In this document: one piece after another, positions 1 to 9,434 of the stretch
How the letters are laid out: each line of letters begins with the position of its first letter
Position numbering within the stretch: the stretch's first letter is position 1
Origin: BNWE01 sp964369545
Lineage (GTDB): Bacteria > Pseudomonadota > Alphaproteobacteria > UBA3830
Assembly: GCA_964369545.1 (NCBI GenBank)
Contig: CAYJFA010000007.1
Coordinates: 1-64,000, forward strand
Length of the DNA stretch: 64,000 bases
Reading direction: 5' to 3'
Made by a program: the position numbers and the translations under genes
The notes under the pieces: model-generated
Databases searched by the model: none
Told to the model about the DNA's origin: nothing
Seen by the model: the letters and a program-made list of their open reading frames with translations, nothing else

Positions 1-1449
1 TATAGAACTGGAGATTTAGGAAGGTATCTAGCAGACGGAAACATAGAATTTTTGGGAAGAATCGATAATCAAGTAAAGATCAGAGGATTTAGAATAGAGC
101 TCGGAGAAATAGAATCTGCAATTAATGATTGTGCTGATATTAGAACCTCAGTTGTATTAGCAAAAGAAGATTCAGATGGAAATAAGCAATTAGTAACATA
201 CATTGTTCCTAAGTCTGTAAATGATTTAGAAGAATCGTATGGATTTGAGACACAGACGAGAGATTCGATATCCGTATTTACTGGAGATAAAGTAGCAGGA
301 ATAGTGGAGAATATAAGGAACAAGATTTCTCAAACGTTGCCTGAGTACATGATACCAAGTTATTTTGTGTTATTAGATAAGATTCCTCTAACGCCTAACG
401 GAAAAATAGATGGAAAGTTATTACTAACGTTAGAAACAGGAAAGAGGCTAAATGTAAACGAATATGTCGTTCCGAGAACTGAAGTCGAAAAAAAATTATG
501 TGAAATATGGAAGGACGTGCTACATCTGAACCAAGTCGGCATCAACGATAATTTCTTCAAAATTGGCGGAGATTCAATGCTTGCGATACAATTGATATCT
601 AAAGCAAAGAAGAATGGATTAATGTTTTCAGCAAAAGATGTGTTTACTTATTCTACAATTAATAAATTGGCTACTTTTGTAAAATATGATGTTATCTCTA
701 AGAGAATTTATAACCCATTTTCTATTGATTTTAACAATAAATTTGAACCGTATACCATATTCAACAATAACGAGCATTTTAAAGGAACAATATTTCTATT
801 ACCTCCAGGCCATGCGCACGCAGAGGCCTATTTTAATAATATTGTAAAATTTCTTCCTAATGACATTCGCTCTATTGTTTTTAATAACTATGAATTGTTT
901 TTAGAAGAAAATAAACTTCAAAAAGAGATTATGAGTACAACATATGAAATAATCGCAGGTTTATATTGTAAATATGTAGAGCTGTTTACAGAAAAAACTG
1001 CGATTTTAATCGGATGGTCATGGGGAGGAAAAATAGCTTTTGAAATCGCAAAAAGACTACTACAAGCAGAAAAACATGTAAGATTGATATGTATAGATAC
1101 GTATTTTGATAATGCTATAGAATGTGAAAAACGTTTTTCTATAAAACATGATAAAGATTCTCCTTATCGCAAATATTGGCCTTTAAAGGGGGATTTTACT
1201 GGGAAAAATATGCAATACTATCTCCTAAAGGCAACAAATGTAAATCCAGGACTTGAAGGGGAAACTTATGATTTTTGGTTCGATTGTGTAAAAAACAAAC
1301 CAGATAATAATTTTTCTGCCGTGGCCTCAGGTTGCAAAACTAATATTGAACTATTTGACATTGATCATTTCGACTTTTTAAATGATGATCGAAATGTATT
1401 TAGAATAATCGAAATAATAAAAGAAATATTGCTTGAAGAGAGCGCCTGA
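1..1449 (+). CDS. Nonribosomal peptide synthetase, C-terminal part (A-PCP-TE), 5' end outside window
   Basis: The reading frame is open from base 1, so the gene starts upstream; 482 residues are visible. They begin in adenylation core motif A7 (YRTGDL, residues 1-6), continue through A8 (GRIDNQVKIRGFRIELGE, about 19-36) and A10 (PNGKID, about 132-137). A peptidyl carrier domain follows with the phosphopantetheine site GGDS (about 189-192), then a type I thioesterase with nucleophile motif GWSWGG (about 338-343) and a likely catalytic His in DIDHFDF near the end. The order A-PCP-TE marks this as the final module of an assembly line: it activates and loads the last amino acid, then releases the product. 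The A-domain specificity pocket lies upstream, so the substrate cannot be read. The next gene starts 118 bp downstream on the same strand. Confidence 0.93.
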   Translation, partial: YRTGDLGRYLADGNIEFLGRIDNQVKIRGFRIELGEIESAINDCADIRTSVVLAKEDSDGNKQLVTYIVPKSVNDLEESYGFETQTRDSISVFTGDKVAGIVENIRNKISQTLPEYMIPSYFVLLDKIPLTPNGKIDGKLLLTLETGKRLNVNEYVVPRTEVEKKLCEIWKDVLHLNQVGINDNFFKIGGDSMLAIQLISKAKKNGLMFSAKDVFTYSTINKLATFVKYDVISKRIYNPFSIDFNNKFEPYTIFNNNEHFKGTIFLLPPGHAHAEAYFNNIVKFLPNDIRSIVFNNYELFLEENKLQKEIMSTTYEIIAGLYCKYVELFTEKTAILIGWSWGGKIAFEIAKRLLQAEKHVRLICIDTYFDNAIECEKRFSIKHDKDSPYRKYWPLKGDFTGKNMQYYLLKATNVNPGLEGETYDFWFDCVKNKPDNNFSAVASGCKTNIELFDIDHFDFLNDDRNVFRIIEIIKEILLEESA

Positions 1450-1567
1450 ATTGAAGATTGCACGACAAAGAAGATAAAGTGTGCGCTACTTACTACAACT
1501 TTTGCTAGAAAATCTAATGATTAATTGCTACGATAAAATATTGGATCGCATTGCAGAGGTGAAAATT

Positions 1568-2737
1568 ATGAAAAAGATTGCCTTATTTACAGTGAATATT
1601 TTAAGTTCCATCTTTTTGTTTGGTTATAGTTCAGCGATGAATGTTCAGAAATTTTTTGTAGCTGATGAAAACGGTAAAACCGAGGTGACGCGAGATTTTA
1701 TCGATCGCAGCGCTGGGCATCAATTAATAAATGTACATCAGAAAGTTACTTATTCTTTGATACGACAATGTCTATACATAGAAAAGTGTTTATATAATTA
1801 TTGCAACAGTCCATTGATAGTAATAATTGGATGTTCTTGCTCTGGAAAATCTTTTATTGAGAATAGATTGTCAGAATATTTCGGAAATAGATTATATCAT
1901 TTTCCAGAAGGGCCTGTTTTTTGGTCGTTAATTGATGGAATGGTTCAAGAAGAAACAAAAAAAACAGTAATTTCTACATTTCCGCAAAATATGTGCGACC
2001 TTATAAAAGATAGAGATGGAAGCTCTCATTTTGCTGATAGATTTCACGCTGAGTGCTGCCACATGCTTGGAGTAGAGCAAGGAAATAGAATAGTCGAAAA
2101 ATATAAAAAAATGTCTATTGAATTTATTGGCGATGTAACAGCTAAACTAATAATTGCAAATAGCTCACAAAAACAAATTATGGTAACTACTCATGAACAT
2201 ACATATGATGATTTTTTATTATTAAAATGTGCTCTTGAGCGTAACTTTTTCAGAATGCCAATATATCCTGTATTTATGTACGTACCGCCGAAAAAAATTG
2301 CAGAAAGATTAATAATTCGTAATATGATGGTAGTAAATCGGGAACTTCCCTATTATGATTCAAGGCTAAATGCGAGATCATTCTTAGAGTTTTTTCAAAA
2401 CTTAAGACCTGCTATTTCTGGAGAAAATGCAATAGATTCTTTGAGTTTGCAGAAAATGCATCAAATATTAAGTCATACATTTTTTCATGATTTTCCTAGG
2501 ATATCTTCAGTATTAAAAAATCAATATCCACAACTTATATCTTTCGATTTTGAAGGTTTTTTTAATAGAATAAAACTTAACGCTTTTGATGTCGTCAATA
2601 CTTTTTTTATGAATAAAGATACTGTGGATGTGACATTTATAGGAGGTCATGATGTCTATTGCCTTACTTTAGAAAGTGAGATTGAAGAGTTTTTAAAGTA
2701 TCTTTATAGCTTATCACGGTGTGTGGGTTGTTCATAA
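1568..2737 (+). CDS. Exported P-loop NTPase/kinase-like protein, paralogue of the gene at 4287
   Basis: About 389 residues. I chose the ATG at 1568 because AGAGGT lies 7 nt upstream and translation then begins with a clear signal peptide (MKKIALFTVNILSSIFLFGY, probable cleavage after SSA). A Walker A motif, GCSCSGKS, sits at residues 88-95. A basic segment, VPPKKIAERLIIRN, resembles the lid of small P-loop phosphotransferases of the chloramphenicol phosphotransferase/AAA_33 type. An exported P-loop kinase is unusual because the periplasm has no ATP; a host-delivered effector is one explanation (inference). The gene lies between the NRPS and a methyltransferase on the same strand. Substrate and family are not identified with confidence. 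Confidence 0.75.
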   Translation: MKKIALFTVNILSSIFLFGYSSAMNVQKFFVADENGKTEVTRDFIDRSAGHQLINVHQKVTYSLIRQCLYIEKCLYNYCNSPLIVIIGCSCSGKSFIENRLSEYFGNRLYHFPEGPVFWSLIDGMVQEETKKTVISTFPQNMCDLIKDRDGSSHFADRFHAECCHMLGVEQGNRIVEKYKKMSIEFIGDVTAKLIIANSSQKQIMVTTHEHTYDDFLLLKCALERNFFRMPIYPVFMYVPPKKIAERLIIRNMMVVNRELPYYDSRLNARSFLEFFQNLRPAISGENAIDSLSLQKMHQILSHTFFHDFPRISSVLKNQYPQLISFDFEGFFNRIKLNAFDVVNTFFMNKDTVDVTFIGGHDVYCLTLESEIEEFLKYLYSLSRCVGCS

Positions 2738-2867
2738 TATTTGTATGATACTACTCGTAAACGTATACATAATCTTTGATTGTTATGCACAACTTTGAGT
2801 TGATTATCAAGTAAGGCATATATAAACTATTAATAGATATGGCGGTGTTTTTATTGACAGAAATATT

Positions 2868-4265
2868 ATGGATTTGAATAAAACAAAAGAAAAAGTTATC
2901 AAAGTAATATCTGATAGTGTGCGTTGTATAAAAAATGTGAATGTTGATTTCGTGAATAATGATAAAGTCTATTTGCTAATTAGTTTTTCTCCTGATTTTA
3001 CGAGCGAACACCTGATCAAAAAACAGGATGATGTTGTTGATTCTTGGAAAGACATATACGAATTTGAATATAACAATGTAAAATTGGAAAATAACGATTT
3101 TGATACAGATATATGGAAAAGTACATTTACTAGAGAAAATATTTCTAAAGAACTAATGCGAGAATGGGTGGCTAATACTGTATCTCGAATTCGTAGTCTG
3201 CAACCTAACATTGTACTGGAAATCGGCTGTGGAGTCGGATTATTGTTGCTACAGATAGTGGATTATGTAAAAAAATATATAGCTACAGATTTTTCATCAA
3301 CCATTATAGAAAAATTAAATACTTACAAAAACGCTTGTAATATCCAGAATTTGGAATTGTATGTTTCTTCTGCGAGAGATTTTCGCTCCATTAGTGAGCT
3401 ATGTGATGTTGATACAGTTATAATGAATTCTGTTATTCAATATTTCCCAAGTGCGAAGTATCTATCTGGTGTTATTTGCGAATTAAGTGATTATATAAAA
3501 AACGGCCAAATTTTCGTGGGAGACATTCGAGATTATTCATTGTTACAGCAGTTTTATTATGATGTTAATAAAAGTAAGCATCCTAACCTTTCGTATGATG
3601 AGCTACTTTCTAGAAGCCAGATAGATGCAAGGCGAGAAGGTGAACTGTTTGTTTCTTCAGATTTTTTTATTGATTTATATAAACAAAATAAAAATATTAC
3701 CGGGATAGAGATTTTGCCTAAAAGGGGAAGCGTCGAGTTGGAAATGAATTGTTATAGATACGATGTGATCTTGTATGTTGGTGATAATCATAATGAAAAT
3801 ATTATTGATAGCTCAACTATCTATTTCAAAGAATTAAATAAAGATGTATTTAAAAATGTTGCTTTCCACGAATTACCAGAGAATTTTGTAATAAAAAATT
3901 ATCCTGATATAAGAAAATGTAAAAACGATCAATCTATTGCAGAGTTGTTAACTATTGAAAATATTGAGTCTATAGCTCATAAATATGACTACAATTTTTA
4001 TTTTTGTTATTCAGTTGATGCGAAATTTAGATCTCATTATATGGATTTATTTTTTTATAGGAAAGATAACATTAAATTTCACAATTTGTATTGTAATGCA
4101 GAAACAGATAATTGTTGCTACAACATTCCACTAGAGCAGCAGATTTTCAATACATGTATCCAACATATAAAAAATGAACTAAAAAAACATTTATCAGAGG
4201 CGGAATTGAATGCGTGTAAGTATGTAATGCAGAACAGTATGTCAAACTTTAAAAGAAGAAATTAA
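2868..4265 (+). CDS. Free-standing NRPS-type SAM-dependent N-methyltransferase
   Basis: 465 residues. The class I SAM-binding motif VLEIGCGVG is at about residues 116-124, followed by the acidic ATDFS strand and the IMNSVIQYFP region. The upstream stretch (DSWKDIYEFEY, then FDTDIWKSTFTRENISKELMREW) is the conserved entry of methyltransferase domains that NRPSs carry inserted in an adenylation domain. Here there is no A or PCP motif, so the whole protein is the methyltransferase. It probably methylates the amino nitrogen of a carrier-bound residue in trans, partnering the NRPS upstream (inference from family and context). It is flanked by the two exported P-loop genes on the same strand; 130 bp separate it from the one before. 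Confidence 0.82.
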   Translation: MDLNKTKEKVIKVISDSVRCIKNVNVDFVNNDKVYLLISFSPDFTSEHLIKKQDDVVDSWKDIYEFEYNNVKLENNDFDTDIWKSTFTRENISKELMREWVANTVSRIRSLQPNIVLEIGCGVGLLLLQIVDYVKKYIATDFSSTIIEKLNTYKNACNIQNLELYVSSARDFRSISELCDVDTVIMNSVIQYFPSAKYLSGVICELSDYIKNGQIFVGDIRDYSLLQQFYYDVNKSKHPNLSYDELLSRSQIDARREGELFVSSDFFIDLYKQNKNITGIEILPKRGSVELEMNCYRYDVILYVGDNHNENIIDSSTIYFKELNKDVFKNVAFHELPENFVIKNYPDIRKCKNDQSIAELLTIENIESIAHKYDYNFYFCYSVDAKFRSHYMDLFFYRKDNIKFHNLYCNAETDNCCYNIPLEQQIFNTCIQHIKNELKKHLSEAELNACKYVMQNSMSNFKRRN

Positions 4266-4286
4266 TTCGATTGGAGATTGTTTGAG

Positions 4287-5492
4287 ATGTTTTCTATAGT
4301 AAATTGTTTCAGAATGAGATCTACCGCTACCACTGTATACGGGGATTTATTCAGGCTTAAAGTTAAAATATCTTTTGTAGTAATGTTGTTATTTTTCTGT
4401 TTTGTAAATTTTACAAGTGCTATGCGTATGCCTGCGCAAAAAAAAGATTCTGAACAAATGAAAATAGCCAAAACGCGACCATTAAGCGCATCAAGTATAA
4501 TTTGGCGCGAAAATGTGTTTTATAAATATGCCCCTGGAAGTATCGTATTTTTAGTAGGAACTTCTTCGGCAGGAAAGTCGTCTATTGCTAGGTATATGGC
4601 TTCTTATATTGGAAATAGGGATAATTTCCTTTTCACAGGAACAGATATAATAGGTGATTCCATATTAATGGATTTTATAAAAAGAGAATTATCTGACAAT
4701 ATTTATGAAAAAATGTGTTCGGTTGTTGGAGGTAATTTATTAGTAGATTGCGCCAGTTTATCTATCTCTTATACTTCATCGAAATACGCTACAAAAATAA
4801 TTGAAGATACTGTTCCTGCAGAACATAGAGAATGTTTTCTTTCTTCTGTATGGAATCCATTGCTTGACAGGCTTTCTAAAGTATTGAATGAAGAATACCT
4901 ATCGACTCTGATGCGCTCTCTGGAGAACTTACTAATACCTGCTATGCTATCTGGGAAAACAGTGATTGCAGATGTGCTTTCATTAGATGAATTTATTATG
5001 GCACTTGAAAAAAAATTTATAAGGTGTCACACAAATACAGTTGTTATATATTGCTCGCCACAAAAGGTTCTAGAACGTACAGTATCAAGAAATGCTAAAA
5101 GTATGATCGCTAATCCAGGTGAGGTGCGACTTTTTTTCCCATTTTCCCAGTTTGAATCCATATATACTCCTGTTAGTCGGATAACTAACGATTCAAAAAA
5201 AACGATAACACTGAAAAAATGTGAATTTCTTATTTCTTTAGGAACGACTATGGTGCAGTTTCTCGAATCTACATGCGTTCCTGCTGATTATAAACAACGA
5301 CTTTGCGAAGATTTGGATAATATAGCTTTTTGGGAAGAATTTTGCAGGCAAAAATTATTGAAAAATTGGTTTTTTGACGGCGAAACGGTATTTATGGAGC
5401 CAAGAATGCGTTATGATATGCTAATAGATGTCGGGATTATCTCGCTTAAAACAGCTTTTGAAATGATACAGTCTATGCTTCGTTTACAATAG
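4287..5492 (+). CDS. Exported or membrane-anchored P-loop NTPase/kinase-like protein, second paralogue
   Basis: About 401 residues from the ATG at 4287, which has GGAG 10 nt upstream. A charged N-terminus precedes one hydrophobic segment (KISFVVMLLFFCFVNFTSA) that reads as a signal peptide or anchor. Walker A is GTSSAGKS at about 91-98. The segment CSPQKVLERTVSRN matches VPPKKIAERLIIRN of the gene at 1568, and the motif order, spacing and total length agree, so the two are paralogues. Resemblance is to small P-loop phosphotransferases; the substrate is unknown. It follows the methyltransferase by 21 bp and probably shares its transcript. It ends the + strand cluster: the next gene is convergent. 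Confidence 0.75.
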   Translation: MFSIVNCFRMRSTATTVYGDLFRLKVKISFVVMLLFFCFVNFTSAMRMPAQKKDSEQMKIAKTRPLSASSIIWRENVFYKYAPGSIVFLVGTSSAGKSSIARYMASYIGNRDNFLFTGTDIIGDSILMDFIKRELSDNIYEKMCSVVGGNLLVDCASLSISYTSSKYATKIIEDTVPAEHRECFLSSVWNPLLDRLSKVLNEEYLSTLMRSLENLLIPAMLSGKTVIADVLSLDEFIMALEKKFIRCHTNTVVIYCSPQKVLERTVSRNAKSMIANPGEVRLFFPFSQFESIYTPVSRITNDSKKTITLKKCEFLISLGTTMVQFLESTCVPADYKQRLCEDLDNIAFWEEFCRQKLLKNWFFDGETVFMEPRMRYDMLIDVGIISLKTAFEMIQSMLRLQ

Positions 5493-5506
5493 AGATCTTT
5501 CGAAAG

Positions 5507-6766
5507 TTACAATTCTAATCTGAATTTATTGAGCGCTTTTTGAAAAAATATTATAAACACATTATTGGCTAGTACGTTTACCAAAGTTGCGAATGGTTCA
5601 ATAAAAACATATAATCCAACGGTGAATGCTATCATTACATCATCAAAACCAAGATATTTTTTTAAAATAGGAGTTATGACGATTATTGTTGCATTAGGAA
5701 GTCCTGCTACAGCAAATTGGCTTAGTAAACAAAAAGCGATAAATATAAAAAAAGAATCGATGTTTGGCAATGGGTTGTTAAAAGCTAACGTAACAATCAT
5801 ACAAGTAAATGGAATTAACATGATGTCTCCTATTATATGAAAACATAATGTAAATGGCATGATGGCATCTACCAATATGTTGTCACGTGTATTTAATTTC
5901 GATGCTTTTAATGATAACGGAAAGGCAATAGCGCTAGAGGATGTAGTAAAGGCCATGATGAGAGCGCAGTATGTGTTTTTTATAAATTCCAACATCCTAT
6001 TCAAACTGCCACATATGACAAACATGAGAAAACAAAAATACAAAAACAAATAAAGAAGCAAACGCAAAAAACAATATAAATTTATGTTGAAAATTTCATA
6101 TACCCTACCTTCCGCAAGTAATTTTAGTAAAAAACCCATGATAAAAAGTGGAAGCATAGGAATAAAAAAGTTATTCATAATCTTTTTTATGATATCAGAC
6201 ATTGTATGAATAACTAAATTGACGTATTTGTTATTATACTTTGCATTGTAAATACCTGCGCAAATTCCAACAAAGAGCGCCATCATGTTATTATCGGTGA
6301 TTTTAAAAAAATTGAAGTCAATAAGCGGTTTTATTTCCGCTGTTTTATTAAGAACATGGGTTTTAGCATCTAAAAAGATCGCAAAATTTACAAAACATGA
6401 CATACAAATATGAAAAATACTCGATATAAAAACAGCAATAACTAAATAATAAATTATTGATACTTTTTTCACACTTGATATTGCGATCGATATAAAACTG
6501 AAAATCAAAAATGGAAGAAGAAATATTAAGCACTCTCTAAGAAAAGTACTAACTGTAAAAAAAAATCTAATCCAGTACTCGCTCAATTTATCATGAATAT
6601 AAAAACTCAATACAAAAATGAAAACTAATTGTAAAAAAGAATTAGATGCTAAATTCCAAAAATTATTAAAACATCCAGAAAATAGAATAAATAATCTATT
6701 GTACAACACATTAAAGAAAGTATGACAAAACTTAGCAGCAATGAGCTCATCATTTTTATCAGACAT
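5507..6766 (-). CDS. Dicarboxylate/amino acid:cation symporter (SDF/DAACS family)
   Basis: 419 residues, the usual length for DctA/GltP proteins, with about eight hydrophobic segments. The serine-rich re-entrant loop appears as TTSSSAIAFP, and the C-terminal half carries a second hairpin region (AGLPNATIIVITPILKK) and the transmembrane stretch ending FIEPFATLVNVLANNV, both typical of the family. It would import C4-dicarboxylates, glutamate or aspartate with Na+ or H+ across the inner membrane. Substrate cannot be fixed from sequence. It is convergent with the P-loop gene, with only 14 bp between the stops. Such importers are common in intracellular bacteria that feed on host amino acids. Confidence 0.85.
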   Translation of the reverse strand: MSDKNDELIAAKFCHTFFNVLYNRLFILFSGCFNNFWNLASNSFLQLVFIFVLSFYIHDKLSEYWIRFFFTVSTFLRECLIFLLPFLIFSFISIAISSVKKVSIIYYLVIAVFISSIFHICMSCFVNFAIFLDAKTHVLNKTAEIKPLIDFNFFKITDNNMMALFVGICAGIYNAKYNNKYVNLVIHTMSDIIKKIMNNFFIPMLPLFIMGFLLKLLAEGRVYEIFNINLYCFLRLLLYLFLYFCFLMFVICGSLNRMLEFIKNTYCALIMAFTTSSSAIAFPLSLKASKLNTRDNILVDAIMPFTLCFHIIGDIMLIPFTCMIVTLAFNNPLPNIDSFFIFIAFCLLSQFAVAGLPNATIIVITPILKKYLGFDDVMIAFTVGLYVFIEPFATLVNVLANNVFIIFFQKALNKFRLEL

Positions 6767-7029
6767 TCATATCAACTCTAAATATTATACATGTTGTATT
6801 ATAGACCACTCTTGGTTGCAGATGTCAATGTATAACGAACATGTATTTATGAGAGGTTAGTGTAATTGTTGTTGTATAGTCCCTATTGTGGCGGCTTGAA
6901 TTTATTCTAAACGGTTTCGGATTATTTTTTCATAAATTTATGATGAATTCATAAGAGTTAATACTTTCAAAGCTAACAAATTCTTGCCTACTCCATAAGC
7001 TGGGATCATACAATTGTCAATACAAACTG

Positions 7030-7374
7030 CTACCATTTGCGGTAGTGGTTCATCCCGATAGTTTTGAAATGGGCTAGATCATTTTCTGAGATATTTTCTG
7101 GCAATTGATTAGTTGCGTTTATTAGGATTCCCAATAAAATTGCAGCTTTATCTTGATATTCAAGTTGCAAATCAATGCCCAATTCGATATCGCAAATCGA
7201 TAGAAGTGGAGTGAGATTGAAAGGTCCATCAAGTTGGATTAGCGTTCTTGTTCTCATTTTTCGTTGCTTGTTTTTCTGTATTTTTACCTTAAATTCCAGA
7301 GCAGCTTTTTGTGATCGAAGGTGATTGAGCAAAATTTCTATATCGGTAAGTTTTTTATCAAAATTAGCCATCAT
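7030..7374 (-). CDS. traD: Conjugal transfer protein TraD-like (small, Ti-type)
   Basis: 114 residues. A coiled N-terminal segment (LTDIEILLNHLRSQKAALEFKVKIQKNKQRK) is followed by RTRTLIQLDGPFNLTPLL, which matches the RTRxLIQLGGL core of small Ti-plasmid-type TraD proteins found beside traC and traA. It is probably an accessory factor of the relaxosome, by family. Its start overlaps the stop of the upstream traC-like gene by one base (TAATG), so they are translationally coupled. Both are transcribed divergently from the broken traA, the same arrangement as in rickettsial conjugative elements. This small TraD is unrelated to the large F-type coupling protein of the same name at 9435. Confidence 0.7.
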   Translation of the reverse strand: MMANFDKKLTDIEILLNHLRSQKAALEFKVKIQKNKQRKMRTRTLIQLDGPFNLTPLLSICDIELGIDLQLEYQDKAAILLGILINATNQLPENISENDLAHFKTIGMNHYRKW

Positions 7375-7574
7375 TATATTTTATCAACTACAGCTTCTAT
7401 TCTTTTAAGTAAGGCAGTTTTATCGACACCATATGCCTTTTCCTTTACGAAGATTTTGGCTATCTGTTGAGACATATTCTGAACGAAATCCTCTTCCAAT
7501 TTACTTTTAGTTTTTTGCAGCTCTGCGATTTTTTGATTAATGGCGTCGAGTCTTTTGTTATTTTTTGTTGGCAT
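7374..7574 (-). CDS. traC: Conjugal transfer protein TraC-like (Ti-type)
   Basis: 66 residues from the ATG at 7574, chosen over an upstream start because AGGA lies at proper spacing and the protein then begins MPTKNNKRLDAINQK. It is mostly a charged coiled coil (RLDAINQKIAELQKTKSKLEEDF) followed by a short helical tail (TALLKRIEAVVDKI), the pattern of Ti-type TraC. By family it assists the TraA relaxase at oriT. An oriT would be expected in the 270 bp between this gene and traA (7575-7844); I see no clear nick-site motif there. The gene looks intact although its partner traA is broken. Confidence 0.65.
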   Translation of the reverse strand: MPTKNNKRLDAINQKIAELQKTKSKLEEDFVQNMSQQIAKIFVKEKAYGVDKTALLKRIEAVVDKI

Positions 7575-7844
7575 GATTATTCCTATGAAAACACTGAACA
7601 TTTTGATATGAAGCCCGAAAAGCATGAGGTTGCGTGGCATTGCGAGAGCCAGAGAAGCCTAGAATCTAAAAATAAACAGAAAAGAAAAATCCACAGTCAC
7701 AAAGCGGATCGAAGATTTGCTAAGTGCGCACTTACATGTAGTTCGTTTTACAAACTGCATTATCTCAACTTATGAAATACCAGATTTTTCGGAGAAAAAC
7801 CGAAGCATGATATTTATAGATATTAGTTTTCCAGCAATAAGCAA

Positions 7845-9422
7845 ATGGCAATATATCACCTGCATGTAGGTTTCGTTAATAGAAGCACAGGCAGAAGTTC
7901 CGTACAATCTGCTGCGTACATCTGCGCCGAAAAATTACATGAAGATTATCGCGATAGAGATATAAATTATAGCAATAGATCAGGTGACGTAGTTTGCTCC
8001 TCTACGGTCGCTCTCGAACACAGCAAATATAAAGATTTATCCGTTTGAAACGTAATTGAAAATTTCGAAAATCGCTATGCGGAAAATCATTACAAATCAG
8101 AAGAAACTAAAAAATAATTACTTAGCGTCTGCGTAACTGCTCGCACAATTGTATTGGCTTTACCAAAGGAGCTAAGCAACAAATGCAATAAAGAACTCAT
8201 CGAAAAATTCGCTAAAGAAAACTTTTTGAGTAGAAACCTGATAAGTACTTATGCGATCCACAATGCGGAAGGTAATCCTCATGCTCATTTACAAGTTTCT
8301 TTGAGAGCGATAGGAGAAGATGGGGAATTTATAAAATGCAAAGATACCTGGATGTATGCAAAATCTACACTTTTGAAAATGCGCACATCATGGGCAGATA
8401 CGGCAAACGAAACTTTAGCAAGAGAAGGAATAAATGAGCGAATAACGAAGAAAAGTTATGAAGATTTAGGAATAAATCTCAGCGCAGAAAAGCATCGTGG
8501 ATGGTACTCAAGTCAATTGGGTTTTGATAGCGCAATTGCTCAAAAAAATCTTGAAATCTTGAAAAGAAACGAGAAGAAGATTATTGCTGATCCGAGTATT
8601 ATTAAGGCAGTATTTACGCAAAAGGATATTTTGATAGAGGTCAGAGGAAAAGTATTCAATCAAAAGAATATATCTGTGATTTTTGAAAAAACTTTAAAAG
8701 AAACGATATATGTTGGAGAAAGTATTAAAGGCGATTTTTTATACACTGGAGAGAAGTATTAGCAACTGGAGTCGAACGTACTTTCTAAGTTTGACTTTCT
8801 TTCATCTCAGACGGCGAAAACGCATTGCAATAAAGAAACAGTATCATCAGTTCTAAGCAAATATAATTATCTCAGCAACGAACAGAAAGATGCTGTAATA
8901 GGTCTTACGAGAGATGATAATTTTGGGATATTGCTTGGTAAGCCAGGAGCTGGAAAAACGACGACAATGCGTGCTGTATCCGAGATATATGGGCAAAGCG
9001 GATCTCGAGTAATCGGCATGAGCATATCCGCTTTGGCATCGGAAAATCTTGGAAAAGACGCTGCAATAGAAAGCAAAACGATAGCGTCATGGAAGTATAG
9101 ATGGGAATTATACCAAATGGCCAAGGAGAAATTTTTATCTTTTGATTCGGTAGTGACCGATGGAGTTTTAAAACAATTAGATTGGTACAATGATCTTCAA
9201 AGAAATGAAAAATATCAGCTGAAATCTGGAGATGTGATTATTGTAGATGAAGCTGGCATGGTAGGCGCTCAAGAATGGAAAACGGTACTGGCTGCGGCGG
9301 AGAAATTCAGCGCCAAAGTTATTGCTGTAGGAGATAATAATCAATTTAAACCGATATCTGCTGGGGACTGCCTGAGGCAGTTCACAAATTCATTCGGCGG
9401 ATTTTCCAAAGTGTACTCTTGA
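7845..9422 (+). pseudogene. traA: traA relaxase/helicase pseudogene (MobA/MobL relaxase plus RecD-like helicase, three in-frame stops, truncated)
   Basis: One reading frame carries recognisable TraA from start to finish but is cut by TGA at 8046, TAA at 8115 and TAG at 8760, with no need for a frameshift. The N-terminus (MAIYHLHVGFVNRSTGRSSVQSAAY) is the MobA/MobL relaxase entry with the likely catalytic Tyr in AAY. The metal-binding HxH motif is in GNPHAHLQVSLR. A helicase follows with Walker A GKPGAGKT and Walker B VIIVDEAGM. The frame ends at 9422, soon after the helicase DNNQFKPI motif, so several hundred C-terminal residues are missing. The first stop lies where relatives usually have Trp (TGG to TGA). 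Clearly non-functional as a full-length relaxase. Confidence 0.88.
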
Positions 9423-9434
9423 AGGGTGATTATC

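Noticed and set aside
8046..8762. Recoding of TGA as Trp to explain the first traA stop
   Set aside because: TGA is the ordinary stop of intact genes here (for example rpmH, mutL, comF, the NRPS gene), and traA also has TAA and TAG interruptions.
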